Source: Spisula solida
Taxonomy: Eukaryota > Mollusca > Bivalvia > Venerida > Mactridae
Assembly: GCA_947247005.1 (NCBI GenBank)
Contig: OX365962.1
Span: forward strand, 3,259,201 to 3,323,200
Length of the DNA: 64,000 nt
Direction: 5' to 3'
The position numbers and the translations under genes were made by a program. Below, in pieces: positions 26,201 to 38,329 of the stretch. The notes under the pieces are model-generated. The model worked only from the letters and a program-made list of their open reading frames with translations. It did not search any database and was not told the origin of the DNA. How positions within the stretch are numbered: the stretch's first letter is position 1; each line of letters begins with the position of its first letter.

Positions 26201-29200
26201 ATAATCTTCTTATTGGCAATTGCCCCCTAACCACATATCAAGTTTCATAAAGCTAGCTTGGAAATTATTTGAGTTATGGCAGGATCCAGATTTGGGCATA
26301 TTTTCATTCTTTCTGTCGCCATAGCAACCACAATTTTTGTCAGAATCAAAATATATTTAGACGTGCATTATCCCCTATCCACATACCGAGTTTCATAAAC
26401 CTAGCTTGGAAACTGTTTGAGTTATGTCAAGATCCAGACTGAGGGCAAACCTATAGTCCCCTCCGGTCAAAAACCGGTAGGGGACTAACAAGGTACAATT
26501 GTAATTGCACACACATAATACAGGACTTTAAACACAGTATTGATGCAGTTTGTGACAATTTAGATCAATTTTATTACTCATTGATGGGTGAGAAATCTTA
26601 ACAAAGGGACAAAGGATTAAGTTAGGGTGATAACATTGATTAAGTGGCATTAGACCATAGATCAGCATGACATTGAAATCAATAGGAGTCATCTAGTATT
26701 GATGACCAACCTGCATGTAAAATTGGAAGTTCCTAGGGCAAAGCATTATTGACAATTTATTACCTCAAATGTTGATCGCAGCATTCTGAAGTGTGACTTG
26801 AAATCCATATCTGAATAGAGTGGCACAATTTCTTCTGCATACCTTTCCACTCTAACAGGGTCTTCTTTTTCTTCCTCAATTGCATTGCCAAGAACTGTAA
26901 TAATAATAATAATAATAAAGACTTTATTTAAAGAGGCAACACAGTTGGGTAAACCAAGTCTTCTCTGTGAGCCTCATACATATAACATTGACATAGTATG
27001 TGTATAAAGGCAAAGTAATATTAATATATACATTTTAAAAATAGTAACTGTCATTAATTACTATACTACTCAACTTTGCTTAGGGCCAAGAAATTGATTT
27101 TGATGTCCGTCTCACGTTAAATGTACAACACTGATGAAGAAAACGTTGTGCAATTAATAAAATATAATCTTTTTTGCTTCAACAATTCAAAGCTTGATGT
27201 CTTGCATTTGATATGAACTGCAATGAGGTTGTTTTCTATTTTATCCCCTGAGTTGTTTATTTATTACTTATTTCGGTATTAAAAGTAAAACAATCAGACA
27301 GATGGGGTCACAACCCCCCTCACATTATTTTATAAGTGTTATAAGTGCATTCGTCAGAGGGATATTACTCTGATTGATGCTATTTCCTTTGGATCCTTGC
27401 AGAAAAGTTGTCAAATAATTTGATCACCCCTCGTATATAGCTGTGCTTTGTTGTAGTGTATAACAAAGGCACTAAGGCATTGTTCAGTTTTTTTTCTACA
27501 AAAATCTTGTTATAGAACAGCTTTATAATAAAACATCATTTCCTGAGGCAATTCAAATATTTACTGGATACTGTGAATATATAGCTTCAGCCCCAAAGCA
27601 TTCATCCTATTTGGAGAAAAATACCGTTGTTACATTTAAGTTTAAGTTCAAACTTTTATACAATGCACAGACAATTGTCAAGTACAGTCTCACCTCTGTA
27701 GAGCAAAACCATGATCAAGACTCGGCCCATACTGCTTACAAAGATGAGGCCAAAAATAAAATATTGTTTGCAGAGCTACAGATAAGCTGCGTATTGGGGT
27801 AATTACCCAATTAATTTTCTTAAAAACCCAATAGATTTTGAGAGGAGGGAGTACGAAAAAGCAAAAACAATTTGAAATACCCAAATAGAAAAGGATGTTA
27901 TAGTGAAAAATAGTACATAAAAGCTTATTTACCCTTTGAATTTTATTAAATACCCAATTAAAATTTGTCAAAACCCAATGAAAATTGAAACTCAGGGGTA
28001 AAATACCCAATTGACTAAAACATTGTCTGTAGCTCTGTTGTTTGTTTCCCCTTCCCTACCTACCCAAGAAAAAGTATGCAAATATGAAAGCTTTGTAGCC
28101 AGCCATATTAATGCTAGAAGAAACAGTCAATTTGGGTTAACCAGGACGGATGGACGAACGGACAGGTGAATCACTATATGCCTCCCCATCTATCGATAGG
28201 GGGGCATAAAAAAATGAGCCCCATTTTCACTAGCCACCAACCAATACACAATATCTGTCCCAACTTGGAATCTTTATAATGGCAATAACCCGCAATATCT
28301 GTCCCAACTTGGAATCTTTATAATGGCAATAACCCGCAATAACCCTCACATATCACCATACACAATGTATTCATAATTAATATCAATCAAAACAGTACAA
28401 CTAGTAATGTGCATAGGCAAACAAAAATGATTGACAATCAAATATTTAAAAAAAGTTTTTGAAAGAAAAATCTAATACCTCCCTACCCAACCCTAAATGG
28501 CCAGGATCGGGGAGGGGAAACAATGTTTTATTTTTGGCCTGAGGGAAATAAACAGTCACTTCAGTGAGTACTCAATACTTTACAGATACTAATTGGAGTT
28601 ATAACTAAATAATACACATAATTTTTAATATGATAATGTAAAAAAATAAAACATAACAAAATTATATAAAAATGACACAAATTTATCAACTTTAATATTT
28701 AATAATTGGGCCATTTTGGGAAGTGGACAGTTTGGACACTGACATAGTTCATAGTGACACAAAAGGCATAGGAGAGCCATAGTTGTATAATAGCAGAAGC
28801 TTAATTGCTCTTTTTGTAATCAATATGTCTATCCTTGTGCAACTCAATGCACTCTAAAATAGTTTTATAAAACCAAATTAAGCTCCAATAATGTACAGGG
28901 CCATAGTGCATACAAAATTAGCACCCCCACAGTTTTCACTGTGCAATATTATATAGGCAGTTTTAGTAAGCACCTCTATATCCCTATTAAGTAATATTAC
29001 ATAATCCTAAAAGTGAGATCGTGTTTTGACAAAGAATTGATTATCAATTATTGAAGCTGCATGAGACAGGAAATAGACCATAAAACTCCTTAGACTTAAA
29101 AGGCCTGTATATTTGTTTATTGCTACATGTATATACTTTGATTTGTGGACAGCTTCAGCATAAGAGGACATGTACTGATATTAAAAACTGGCATAAACAG

Positions 29201-32200
29201 TTGTAATAATTGGAAGTCAACTGAATTGGCAAATGGTAAAATACAAACAGATGATTTACTGCAGTACATTATAAAATTCAGAAGCTCGAAGAAATATTTG
29301 GGAAAAAAACCCATTCAACTTTAAAAAAAAAATAAGTTGATAAATTAAATAGTGATCTGTAAAAACAAATTAATATGTCAGAAATCATCTTCTGGATAAA
29401 GTGCTGTGCACCCCCCTTCACGGGCAATTATTTATAGGTGCAACATTCAGCATTTGTTCACAATCCCATTTGTTCTAACATTCTAATTCCCATTTTTATT
29501 GAATATATTTCCATTTCGTGTATGATTATGAATTCCTATTTTGTCTAAAGTTTTAAAACCTTAAAAAGTAAACAATATAGATAAGAAAAACTGGTAATAT
29601 TTATACTATTCAATATTTTTCACAGGAAAAATTATAAATAGAAATTTTCTAATAACTTTTTAATTTTGGTTGCCTTAACTTTATGAAAATCTTTCCATGA
29701 AAATCGATAGATAGAAATCAATTATTACCTAAACATTATGTAAACTTGATTTATTTAGAGTCTTTAATAATTCTTTTTCGTAAGAAAAAATATAGATAAG
29801 AAAAACTTGTAGTTTGTTTATATTTTTAGATACTTTTCTCATAGGAAAAAATACAGATAGAAATTTCAACATTTCCTTATAACATTTTACAATAATTTCA
29901 ATTTGTGACATAATTATAATTTATTTAAGAATTACATCTACTCATAACTAACAAAATTTATGACTTATTAATATAATTTGCTGATATTCTCTTATTTCTC
30001 ATTATTTGCATGATTCCTATCAGTATGACTTTATGAACTATTCGTGACTTATAGAATCATATCTCACAACACTCTACCCAATGTCCCAAAACACAGGGAC
30101 CTAGGTTAAACATTTGTAACTTTGTCTATTATATCAATTAGACATTGTCAATATATGACAAAACATTTTGGGATAAACACAGTTTAAAATACATAATTCA
30201 AATGTTTCAATATATAAGCACACAGTGAACAAGGAATTTCTGCGAGTACATGAATAGAGATAAATTTACATGCTGACACCAAACGACACCTCATGTGTCC
30301 CATAGTCAAGGGTAATGGATCAGCATACACTAATGCTCATCATGTATGACAAACAGATTCACTATAGGGCTCATGTCCGAGCTATATCCAGACAACTTTC
30401 CCCTAACTTGATTATGAGATCAAATGTTAGTACTATCTTGTGAAACTATCCTGTTTTTGCTGCAGATTTGCGGTAAGAAGAGGTTTCTGCGTACTTAAAA
30501 AACTGACAAACTAAATGTCTCTGATATACTGTACATCTATGAACTGTTGATTTGGATAAAAGTTCACCTAATTTATAGAGCTGTCATTTACACGACCCAA
30601 GGCCTATCACTGAATCCGATATATTGGAAGACAGGATCAGTGATCATCGATTTACATACATAAACGAACAATAAACAAGCTTTCAGTCATTAATCACCTT
30701 TTTAGCCATTCTGCACTCTACATGTCTGGTATAGAATCAGCTTTTGAAGTAGCACCTTTGGTTGAGTTTGACTTGACTCAGTTTTAAATATGTGAACTTC
30801 CATTAAACAAAGGGACTGTTTTGTGCTGGAAAAGAATGATTTTTGGTGCTTCCATTCATTTATCCATGTATCGATATTTTAAATGTGAATTGATAATCGA
30901 TTGGATGTAATTTTGATTTGCAAATCAAGGATGCTACCTTGTTCATTGCCAGTGTTTTATCTCAGTTTTCTTGTAGACTAACGAAACGAATTTAAGAGAT
31001 GGCTGTACAGGGTAGGTATTCCATTTTAAAGATTGCAATCCAACAATGACGGAGATGATAAATATTTGTTCTCGAATTTCTTGTTGAACTTGTGTATATC
31101 CGAGTACCCATTTACTCATAATGTTAAGATTCGATAAATAATAATTGGTTACAGTTACATAGCCTTTGTTATTTATCTATCTAATCAGAATCAAGATTTT
31201 GTGATTTTATAAGCTTTGTGTACATGTACTATGTTATTATACTGCATCAACCCAGGCCCTCTGATTGGTCAGTCTGTAATTAACCGAAATATGGTTGAAT
31301 ATGTTTATGAAACACAGTGGTAACATGAAGTTTGTTCATCATAGATACTATTCACAGAATATAATAAATGTGGGCGAGTATGTTGAAAAAATATGGACAA
31401 AAACCCATGGGTACAAGCTTAGATAATACTGCTGAGTGCTCACCAAAAAGGATTTTTCAGGTTTGGTTTTAAATCCAGTCAATAAAAATTGTTTACATGT
31501 GCTTTGATGCACATTTTATTGCTGTGGTGACAGGAAATAGTCCACTATCAAACTTGCATAAGTTTAGAAAGAAACAATCAATGCACATGTGTATAGCTTT
31601 GCCAAAATAATAAAGACTCGGGTCGATGGGAAGGATGGGGTTGATGAGTATCAAGTCTCCTGCTGTCTCGTATATCCCCAGAAATTCTTTAAGGCGCTGG
31701 GGCATTGCTAGGGTTTGAACTTACACAGTACCATGAGAACGGCTAAACAATTTAAAGTGATAACTGCATGATAATAATTAATTTGAAGGCTAATTGATTA
31801 ACATATTTACACAATACAAGCCATAATCACTCAAATAACACAATACAGACCACAATATTAACACCCATACTGATTTAAAGACAGCATTGTAGGCTTTAAG
31901 GCGCTGGGGCGAAGCTGATTCTGGCTTTAGGACGCTGGGTACCACAGCCTGACGTGCTTCTTAACAGTTTCATTGGTGCATGCGCACTCGCGCAAACAAG
32001 TTCAAAACTATTCTACACCATTTTTTTAAAGAAAAAATCTGAACTTAGTAAAGTAAAACAAACGTTTATGAAAATACGTAAAATTATAGCTTGCATATGT
32101 CTAGGGCGGTGCTCTGGATCTTTTTGACTGGTAACCATGAAATCTGTGCCTCCCTAAAAGCGTGTCTGTATTGGGGACCCATGTGGTGAATTTTAAATTT

Positions 32201-33711
32201 GTTTCTAAATTAAGTTAATTTTTAGTAGTACTTGCAAACTGTGTTCTCAGTATTAGTGTTACAGTATGTGGTAATAAATATGATGTGTAAAGAAAACGGC
32301 ATGTAAAACATAATTAACACCGGGTAGATGAAGAATACCATTTGGTATAAGCAGATAAGTACTACCCGTATTTAACTCGTCGACAAGGAGACAACTGTCG
32401 TCCATTTGTCGTCCAAAATGACTTGAGACAACTGTCGTCCAAAATGACTGTCTCAATAGATACCTACTCTTTGTGTGATTAATAATTTGGGTAATTTTAC
32501 TATAATAACACATGTAAAGGATATGTTTGAGCTTAATTAATCTTAATCCAGTCACGGATTTCATTCTCGATATCGTCATTACTCAATAAAACCCGTTTTT
32601 CCGGAACCAAAATTTCACGGTCAGGGGGTTAGCGAGCAATAAGCGGTGTAGCGGGAGTGTATATAATTATTCTTTTTTCAACGTTTAAACATGATAAACA
32701 AATTATTACACATTATCATTAAACATCTTTGTTTTTAAACTTTAGCAAGAACTATCCTAAAAATTGCTTTATATTTAAAATATTGCATTTTATTCTACAC
32801 TGCCGCTTCCGTAGCTCGATACCGATGGCGAGAAAATATACGCATTTTTCAAGTTAAACATAATATTTTGGCGAAATTCTTGTCAGTGAGGTCGTAAAGT
32901 TGTGTTGTCATTGTTTACTAGTAAGACTTTTTACAAATTCTTGTCATTTGGCTTAAATAATCATGATTATATAACCTGGTTGCTCTATACGCTATAGGCA
33001 TTTTCCCCCTCACGTACATTCGGAATATCTCGCACATTGTCGCTCAATAAATTCCGTTATCCCGGAAAACGGATTTTAACCTGTAATGTCGATATGGTGA
33101 ATGAGAAGATCTGAAAATACGAGACAGAGTCCCATACAATGCCATAAATGTTTGCGTCATGTTTTTATCCTTTCACTAAGTCTTTGACTTTTTTTAACAT
33201 TTTAACAATATTCTTACTTCACTCACTCACTTGCTTTTATATACTTTTTACTCTTTTTATCAACTTACACTGTGCTGACGCGCACCTGCACATAATACCC
33301 GCAAGGGGGTGATGCAGGATATAAATAGATAGATAGATGGCAATGTCCGGTCTTCTTCCTCTGTCATGGCCGCCATTGCGTAATAAATAACTTCTATTCA
33401 AAAAGAGGCCACCGATTCCTCAAACAAATTTTAATGGCCGTTTTCTTACGTTAGTAGCCTTTGACAAGATTTTAGATCACAAATAATCCAGTCAGAGTGG
33501 AGTTACTTCCCTTGGGGCTCATGTTAGTTTTGGTTGATAATTCATGCAATACGACTATTTGAGGTAAAATGAACACACATTAAGTTTATATACCTATAAC
33601 GTCGTTTGATGTTGTCAAAATCTCTGATGAATTCTTCATAGCAAACTCTAAATCGCTGTTATCCGCCAATTCTTCGCACAAAATCGTGAAAAACAATCTA
33701 TCGGCCGCCAT
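23233..33711 (-). CDS. HARBI1-like: PIF/Harbinger (HARBI1-like) DDE nuclease, 4 exons, intact
   Basis: Coding exons on the minus strand are 33711-33594, 26894-26764, 25233-25092 and 23984-23233. All junctions are GT-AG and in frame, giving 380 residues, close to the usual 350-400 for the family. Residues 1-83 are an N-terminal domain; 100-135 form a helix-turn-helix-like segment (VEKRLLATLWQL, YRSVADRFGIS). The nuclease core has AIDGTHI (D182), the conserved SVHDARVF, GDSAYP (D258) and VERAIGLLK (E296), consistent with an intact acidic triad. The C-terminus ends in an acidic stretch and a basic AKRRRL. Transposases of this type cut at TWA targets together with a Myb/SANT partner; vertebrate HARBI1 is a domesticated relative. 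Here a Myb/SANT gene converges on it. The 6.7-kb first intron is unusual for a mobile copy. Whether it is an active transposon gene or domesticated cannot be decided from this window. Confidence 0.88.
24875..25075. repeat. Dispersed repeat family X, copy 3 (reversed), intron 3 of nuclease gene
   Basis: Reverse complement of 20066-20240: it includes ATAACCAACCTCCATGTAAA and GACCGACAGACAGACCGAC and ends with CATCAAAGAATGGGGGGATAA. It lies just downstream, in transcription terms, of the donor of exon 25233-25092. Confidence 0.6.
25241..26149. other. Intron 2 of the nuclease gene, no recognised feature
   Basis: AT-rich sequence between exons 26894-26764 and 25233-25092. No additional exon is needed because the flanking exons join in frame. 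Confidence 0.4.
26150..26490. mobile_element. Two-unit dispersed element ending in a hairpin
   Basis: Two copies of a roughly 150-bp unit share AGTTTCATAAA, CTAGCTTGGAAA and TTTGAGTTATG words. They are followed by a long terminal hairpin at 26454-26487 (TAGTCCCCTCCGGT / ACCGGTAGGGGACTA, one bulged base). Another example of tandem units closed by a hairpin in this window. No coding sequence. Confidence 0.6.
26899..26990. repeat. (AAT)n tract with a retroelement-like tail at a splice acceptor
   Basis: An AATAATAATAAT run begins 5 bp from the acceptor of nuclease exon 26894-26764 and continues into AAAGACTTTATTTAAAGAGG. This looks like the 3' end of an RTE-type SINE or LINE. The insertion stops just short of the splice signal. 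Confidence 0.5.
27771..28037. mobile_element. 267-bp hAT-like MITE
   Basis: Perfect 12-bp terminal inverted repeats (CAGAGCTACAGA / TCTGTAGCTCTG) are flanked by TTGTTTG on both sides, close to the 8-bp duplication expected for hAT elements. The inside is rich in ATACCCAATT and AATTGGGT words. No coding sequence. Confidence 0.8.
28140..28335. repeat. Element end with hairpin, then a 44-bp tandem duplication
   Basis: GGACGGATGGACGAACGGAC (28144-28163) is followed by a hairpin built on TATGCCTCCCC / GGGGGGCATA (28177-28209), a terminus like those of the other bivalve-type elements here. At about 28248-28335 a 44-bp segment including CAATATCTGTCCCAACTTGG is duplicated in tandem. Confidence 0.55.
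28336..32639. other. Intron 1 of the nuclease gene, no recognised feature
   Basis: Over 4 kb of AT-rich intron sequence. No exon, transposase remnant or terminal-inverted-repeat element could be supported. Confidence 0.35.
32640..33110. repeat. Dispersed repeat family R1, copy B (uninterrupted)
   Basis: Matches 1076-1202 plus 2111-2430 without the intervening insertion, and therefore gives the empty-site structure for copy A. It has lost or gained short stretches near 32880-32940 relative to copy A. Confidence 0.75.
33322..33340. repeat. (ATAG)n microsatellite
   Basis: A short ATAGATAGATAGATGG run in intron 1 of the nuclease gene, next to the 3' side of the R1 copy. Confidence 0.6.
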
Positions 33712-33738
33712 ATTGGAGAACGTTCTGCGTTCGAATAT

Positions 33739-33801
33739 CGTACAGTAAAGAAAATAGGTCCCGAACTTCTTTCGTTCTCCGCTCGCCGGTTACTGAACGC
33801 A
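33739..33801 (-). promoter_or_regulatory. Upstream block of the nuclease gene, inverted twin of 4775-4839
   Basis: Read on the minus strand: TGCGTTCAGTAA (33801-33790), then TTTTCTTTACTGTACG (33754-33739), ending 27 bp before the start codon at 33711. The order and spacing match the block upstream of the Myb/SANT gene. Farther out, CGTATCC and GAAAATACGT (near 33975-33960 on the minus strand) also occur, with a 5-bp indel, at 4442-4462. Confidence 0.6.
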
Positions 33802-33933
33802 AGGCAGTTATGCCGATGACAGCGCTGGTATATTATGAGCTTTTAAGACATACTACGGGTATTTAGCGTATCTATAAGAGTTTAAATGCATTAAAAACGG
33901 CAAATGGTCGAAAGTACGAAGTTATGGATAACC

Positions 33934-34006
33934 GTGAGTAGCCCAATTTCGGATAATCACGTATTTTCGGATACGTTTGTTTTAGGTCGATATATTGGCT
34001 ACTCAC
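33934..34006. repeat. Imperfect inverted repeat, 13-14 bp arms
   Basis: GTGAGTAGCCCAAT at 33934-33947 is mirrored by ATTGGCTACTCAC at 33994-34006 with a one-base gap. The whole 73-bp unit lies upstream of the nuclease gene and could be a palindromic regulatory site or a miniature element. Confidence 0.5.
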
Positions 34007-34500
34007 TGGTAAATAAGCACAGTACACACATTTAGAATAATGTCAATCATTGTTTAGTATGATATTTAAGCTCTTAAATACAAAATACATTGCATATCAA
34101 GCCTATGAAAATAATTGATATGCCACCAAAGAAACTTTTTTTTTCTGTTGGATTTTTATTTAGCACCCTGTTAAGAATGATAAGTCCAATAGTACTGTAC
34201 ATGTAGTTAACTTGATTGTCCAGAGGAAGTCCTCCAAGAATAACAAAATGTTGAGCATCAATAATACAGTACATGTAAATATATGACACACACAATACTA
34301 ATTATGGTAGATATATGGAATAGACAAAACAAAGATGTTTAAAATTACCGGGAAGGTTTTAATTCAACCGATTAAGTATTTTGACTTTTGGAATTTTGGG
34401 GTCAGGAGTCATTTTGACTCTTGGAAATTAGGGGTCAAGAGTCATGACTCTTGGGTTTTGAAACCTAGTGAAAGCCCTGAATATCTACTGTCCGGTAATA
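34007..34500. other. Intergenic, no recognised gene
   Basis: AT-rich. Short direct repeats of a TTTTGACTCTTGGAAATTAG-like word occur near 34380-34460. Confidence 0.3.
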
Positions 34501-34519
34501 CCTTGCTTGCCAGTATCAG

Positions 34520-34659
34520 TGTATAAACGAGTCAACTTCTAGTAATCGCAATAATGAGTACACATTGAATTGTATAGAATTGCAATAATGAGTACAGTGA
34601 TGGAAAATCACCGGATGTTTTAATCATAATAATGAGTACACGTTAAATTGTATAGAATT
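34520..34659. repeat. Short minisatellite, target of a transposon insertion
   Basis: Three degenerate units carry GCAATAATGAGTACA or TAATAATGAGTACA words, near 34545, 34570 and 34625. The same word resumes at 37957 beyond the element 34660-37952, so the element interrupted this tract. Confidence 0.6.
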
Positions 34660-37600
34660 CAGGGCTCACACTGGCCATTTTAAAATAATAGCCATTTATT
34701 TTTGCCCAACAAAAATTATAGCCAAAATTGACGCGAACTTATAATCTATGCATGGTGACTCGAACTTAACGCATGGTACATAGCTTGATCAAAATGAATA
34801 AGTGTGGCAGCTTATGCTAGGAAGTTTGGCACATACTCCACTGGCAAAATTTTTAATTTGATAGGGCTTCAGGTGCCTTCTGGGCTTTTTTCAATCTAGA
34901 AATTCTGACTAATTATGACTCAGTCTAGTGACAGGTCAAAGACAAATTGATCATCATTTAACTTAATTAAGAATTGTCTTCATACAAATAGGCACCATTG
35001 TACTAGGGTGGGTCCAGAGGTATGCTCCCCCAAATTCAATGCTTTTGAATTCTACACTGTCGCATGTGACTGTGAGTTAAGGGCAGCATTGAGACAATCA
35101 TTTTGTTTTGCATTTTTTCATACCTGGGGTAAATCAATAATTGTCTAGGCATATGCCTATATAAAGCTATGCACCTGCTCTTAAAAATACACCATGTGCA
35201 ATTTATAATAATATTACCTTGCACTTAATTAGTTTACTTTGCTTTATTACTCTGATAAGTACACTGTCCATTTACATGAAACTGACAGCTGAGGAAATTG
35301 ATGCCATTACAAAAGGGACAGTCAAACAGCTTGGTCAATCAAATTGTCATTTCTTGATAACCATTATCTTCTAAAAGCTAGAAGATGGCCAATATAGCAG
35401 CAAGATATCCATATAAAGCAGTTGCAGTGATTTTATAAATATAAGAAAAAGATATGAATTGATTGTTAAAATATGTCATGATAAAACCTTTCTTTTGACC
35501 AAGACGTATAGCTCAAGAAACAAGCTGAAGCCTCATGAATGCTTGAATGCAGGATTTCAACATTTTAAAATGGATAATTTTATTTTAATTTTTTTAAAAA
35601 TTAAGCACTTATATTTTACAAATTACAAATATCCGAATTTTGCATGTCCGAATACTAGTCAACTTACGTTTTTCAAACAGCTGGTAAAAATAAGTTTTAT
35701 AGAATAGTATGCTCATTTTTTGGTCAAAGCAGTCATTAGTCGATAGATTATAAATCAAATCACCTATTATTAACTATAATTAACCCTAAATTGCAATTAA
35801 TCTTGTCTGCATCCCACGTCCCGGATTCGTCAGTATTTTAGACATGTTCGTCAGTATTTTAGACCTGTTCCACGAACGTTGTTGACAGTTGATTACACCA
35901 ATTAAATGGGGATTAAAAGATGTTATCACAACAATTTATCAGTAATTAGACCTCCTGGGGCTAATGGTAATTAACAATGAAGATTATATGGGTCCAGTTT
36001 GAAGTGTGAACTTGAAAATGTGTGACACTCGATACGTAGCAACAGTGCCCCAGCTAGACGTTAATAGCAGGGCGCAACGCCCTGCTGCCCTTTTCCTGCG
36101 CCCTGCTGTGCCCTTTTGTTGTCAAATCCGCCCTGCCCTTTTTAAATTCTTATGTGTGTAAAAAACTGGGTCAATCGAGTAATAAACAACGTGACAAGTT
36201 GTATATTAATCTGATACGTCAATCATCCATAAAACACTCTTAAATTGATAACATCGGAGGCGGGGCTTGTCATCTGCAACGGCTATCAACCAATGAGATC
36301 GTGTCTCACGTTCACGCAAAATCAACGTGTGAATAGCTAATTGGCATTTATCCGAGTGAATTAGATCACAGATTGTCCGTGAATTTGACCAAGTCAAGTA
36401 AAAAACTTAAAGGGCACTTGTCAATTTCAACAGAAATGTTTAACATAAGTTACAGTAATGATGAATTCATTCTTAAATTTCGAAATTTTAATAACGCACA
36501 TTTTTTCTCAGGATCTTGCGGGGAAATAAACGCGCGCTATTAAATCCCTCTAGACTAACTAACCTTTATTTACCAATGTAACCCGTTGACTAGCATGTTT
36601 AATCCTCAATAAAAAATATGTCGTGAATCCAAAAAGAATTTTAAAGCACAGAGCACTATTAAAGTCCTCGACGCATCGCCATATAAGGCGTTAATTCACC
36701 AGAGAAACGTGTAAACTCAGTGAGTTACATAGTGACGTCATACGGTGTGTAAAACTCACGCGTGTAGAGAGTTGGGCGTAGGCCTACTGTAAAGCATCAC
36801 AGTGTACACGTTATATTTTTGATGATGTTAAAATTAATCTTAATGAATTAAATCGCGCCTTAGTCTTTGACCATTGGAAAGTTATTGACGTGGATTTTCA
36901 CGAGATTCACTCATATAATGAAGATCCGACAGGGTTGACAATTCTCGCGTAAGTTCTAAAGTTGGACAATTTCCAATCTCGTTCTTTATGTTAGATTATA
37001 ATTTTTTACGCGAAAAGTCTTATTTCCGCCAGTCTATACTACCTTGATATCAAATACAGATCGATGTAGAAAATAGATAGAAATCTATGAAGATTCACGG
37101 GCCGGGATTTAAAATTTCGTATTACCCACGTCGATTAATTGCCGTACGCGCAAGTTGGCCGAATTTCGATCTCATTGAGTACGATCTAAAAACTTTTTGG
37201 CATACTTATTCTTTTCCCTTCTTTAAATCGGTGATTCCGTGATATGATACTAATATCGCACGGAAATTACTTTCGTTTTCGGTTAGTGATAAAACTCGCG
37301 CACCGTCCGTACCGTTGTGCAAGAGAAATTTGATGAGAAAATCGTATTTTGTATGTTTTACATCGTACAATTAAACAGTTAATGAATGCTGTCAAAAGAA
37401 TAACCATTTTAAAACTACTATGATGTTTGTGAATTGAAAGAACAATCAGAGTTGATTATATAAGTGTTGATTATACATACAAGTAGATCAATACTTTGGC
37501 ATAGGGCATTTGTCTGTTTAAATGTTTTGTGATCATTTAGAAATCTATGCTTCATTTTTATTACAAAATATTTGTTTCCTTTTAATGAAAAGGTATATTT

Positions 37601-37952
37601 GCTTACTGGAGAAACACCACAATTTCTGTCAGGAAACACAGGAGATGCCATAAGCAGACACTAAAACTTCAAAATTTTCTTGGGGGGGACCCCCAATCCC
37701 CCCTGGGCCGGGCGGGGGACACCCCCTCCCGAACCCTCCCCCAAAGTGCCCTTTTCACAAAGTTGCACCCTGCCCTTTTCAAATCCTAGCTGGAGCACTG
37801 GTAGCAGATAGATAAAATAAGAAGTTATGGAGATATTTTTTTGCAGTTTGATAAAATTATCGCCATTTTTCATCGCCAAATTGAAATAATAATCGCCACT
37901 TTGATAAAATTATCGCAAATGGCGATAATGTCGATTGACAGCGTGAGCCCTG
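34660..37952. mobile_element. Inverted-repeat DNA transposon (hAT-like), interrupted
   Basis: Ends CAGGGCTCACACTG (34660-34673) and CAGCGTGAGCCCTG (37939-37952) are inverted with 13 of 14 matches. GAATT flanks both sides, and the minisatellite around it continues across the insertion. Removing the inner element 36043-37800 leaves about 1.5 kb. Internal words such as ATTATCGCCA near the right end echo ATAGCCATTT near the left. No transposase is readable, so it is non-autonomous. The superfamily is a guess from the CAGGG ends. Confidence 0.7.
36043..37800. mobile_element. 1.76-kb inverted-repeat element nested inside the one above
   Basis: Left end CAGTGCCCCAGCTAG (36043-36057) and right end CTAGCTGGAGCACTG (37786-37800) are inverted with 14 of 15 matches. 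GTAGCA lies beside both ends, offset by one base on the left. Subterminal CGCCCTGCCC-like words occur at both ends, and a G/C-rich palindromic patch is at 37680-37740. There is no recognisable transposase; small open frames inside are not convincing. Confidence 0.75.
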
Positions 37953-38034
37953 GAATTGCAATAATGAGTACAGTGATTTGGTTTATACGCGGTGAATATA
38001 GGAGAAACAGGGAAAATACTTTTTAAGAATTCTT

Positions 38035-38195
38035 ATTTTTGGCAAAAATAATCGCGATTTTTGTAACTGTTTGCTCTATACACTATATGCAGCCAGCCCC
38101 CTGTGGTATATTCGGAATATATTGCACATTGTCAATCGATTAATTCCGTTATCCCTGAAAACGTGTTTTATCCTGTAACGTTGATATGGTAAATG
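38035..38195. repeat. Dispersed repeat family R1, copy C (partial)
   Basis: Matches the right part of copies A and B: GGCAAAAATAATCGC, TTGCTCTATACACTATA, ATTCGGAATAT and AATTCCGTTATCCC in the same order. Confidence 0.65.
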
Positions 38196-38305
38196 GTGTC
38201 TAAATCACTACAACCGTGTATTATTATGTTCAACATTTTGAGATTTTCTTACCATGTACATGAGGTAGAATTCGGAGGGTTAGTGTTTGGAAATTATCAA
38301 CAGAT

Positions 38306-38321
38306 CCCCCCCCCCCCCCCC
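38306..38321. repeat. Poly-C tract of 16
   Basis: An uninterrupted run of 16 C residues in AT-rich surroundings. Its length may be unreliable in the assembly. Confidence 0.8.
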
Positions 38322-38329
38322 GGTTCACA

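Noticed and set aside
37418..37879. Minus-strand frames inside the 36043-37800 element as a transposase
   Set aside because: Short, with one Gly/Pro-rich because of the G/C palindrome, and no catalytic motif is visible.
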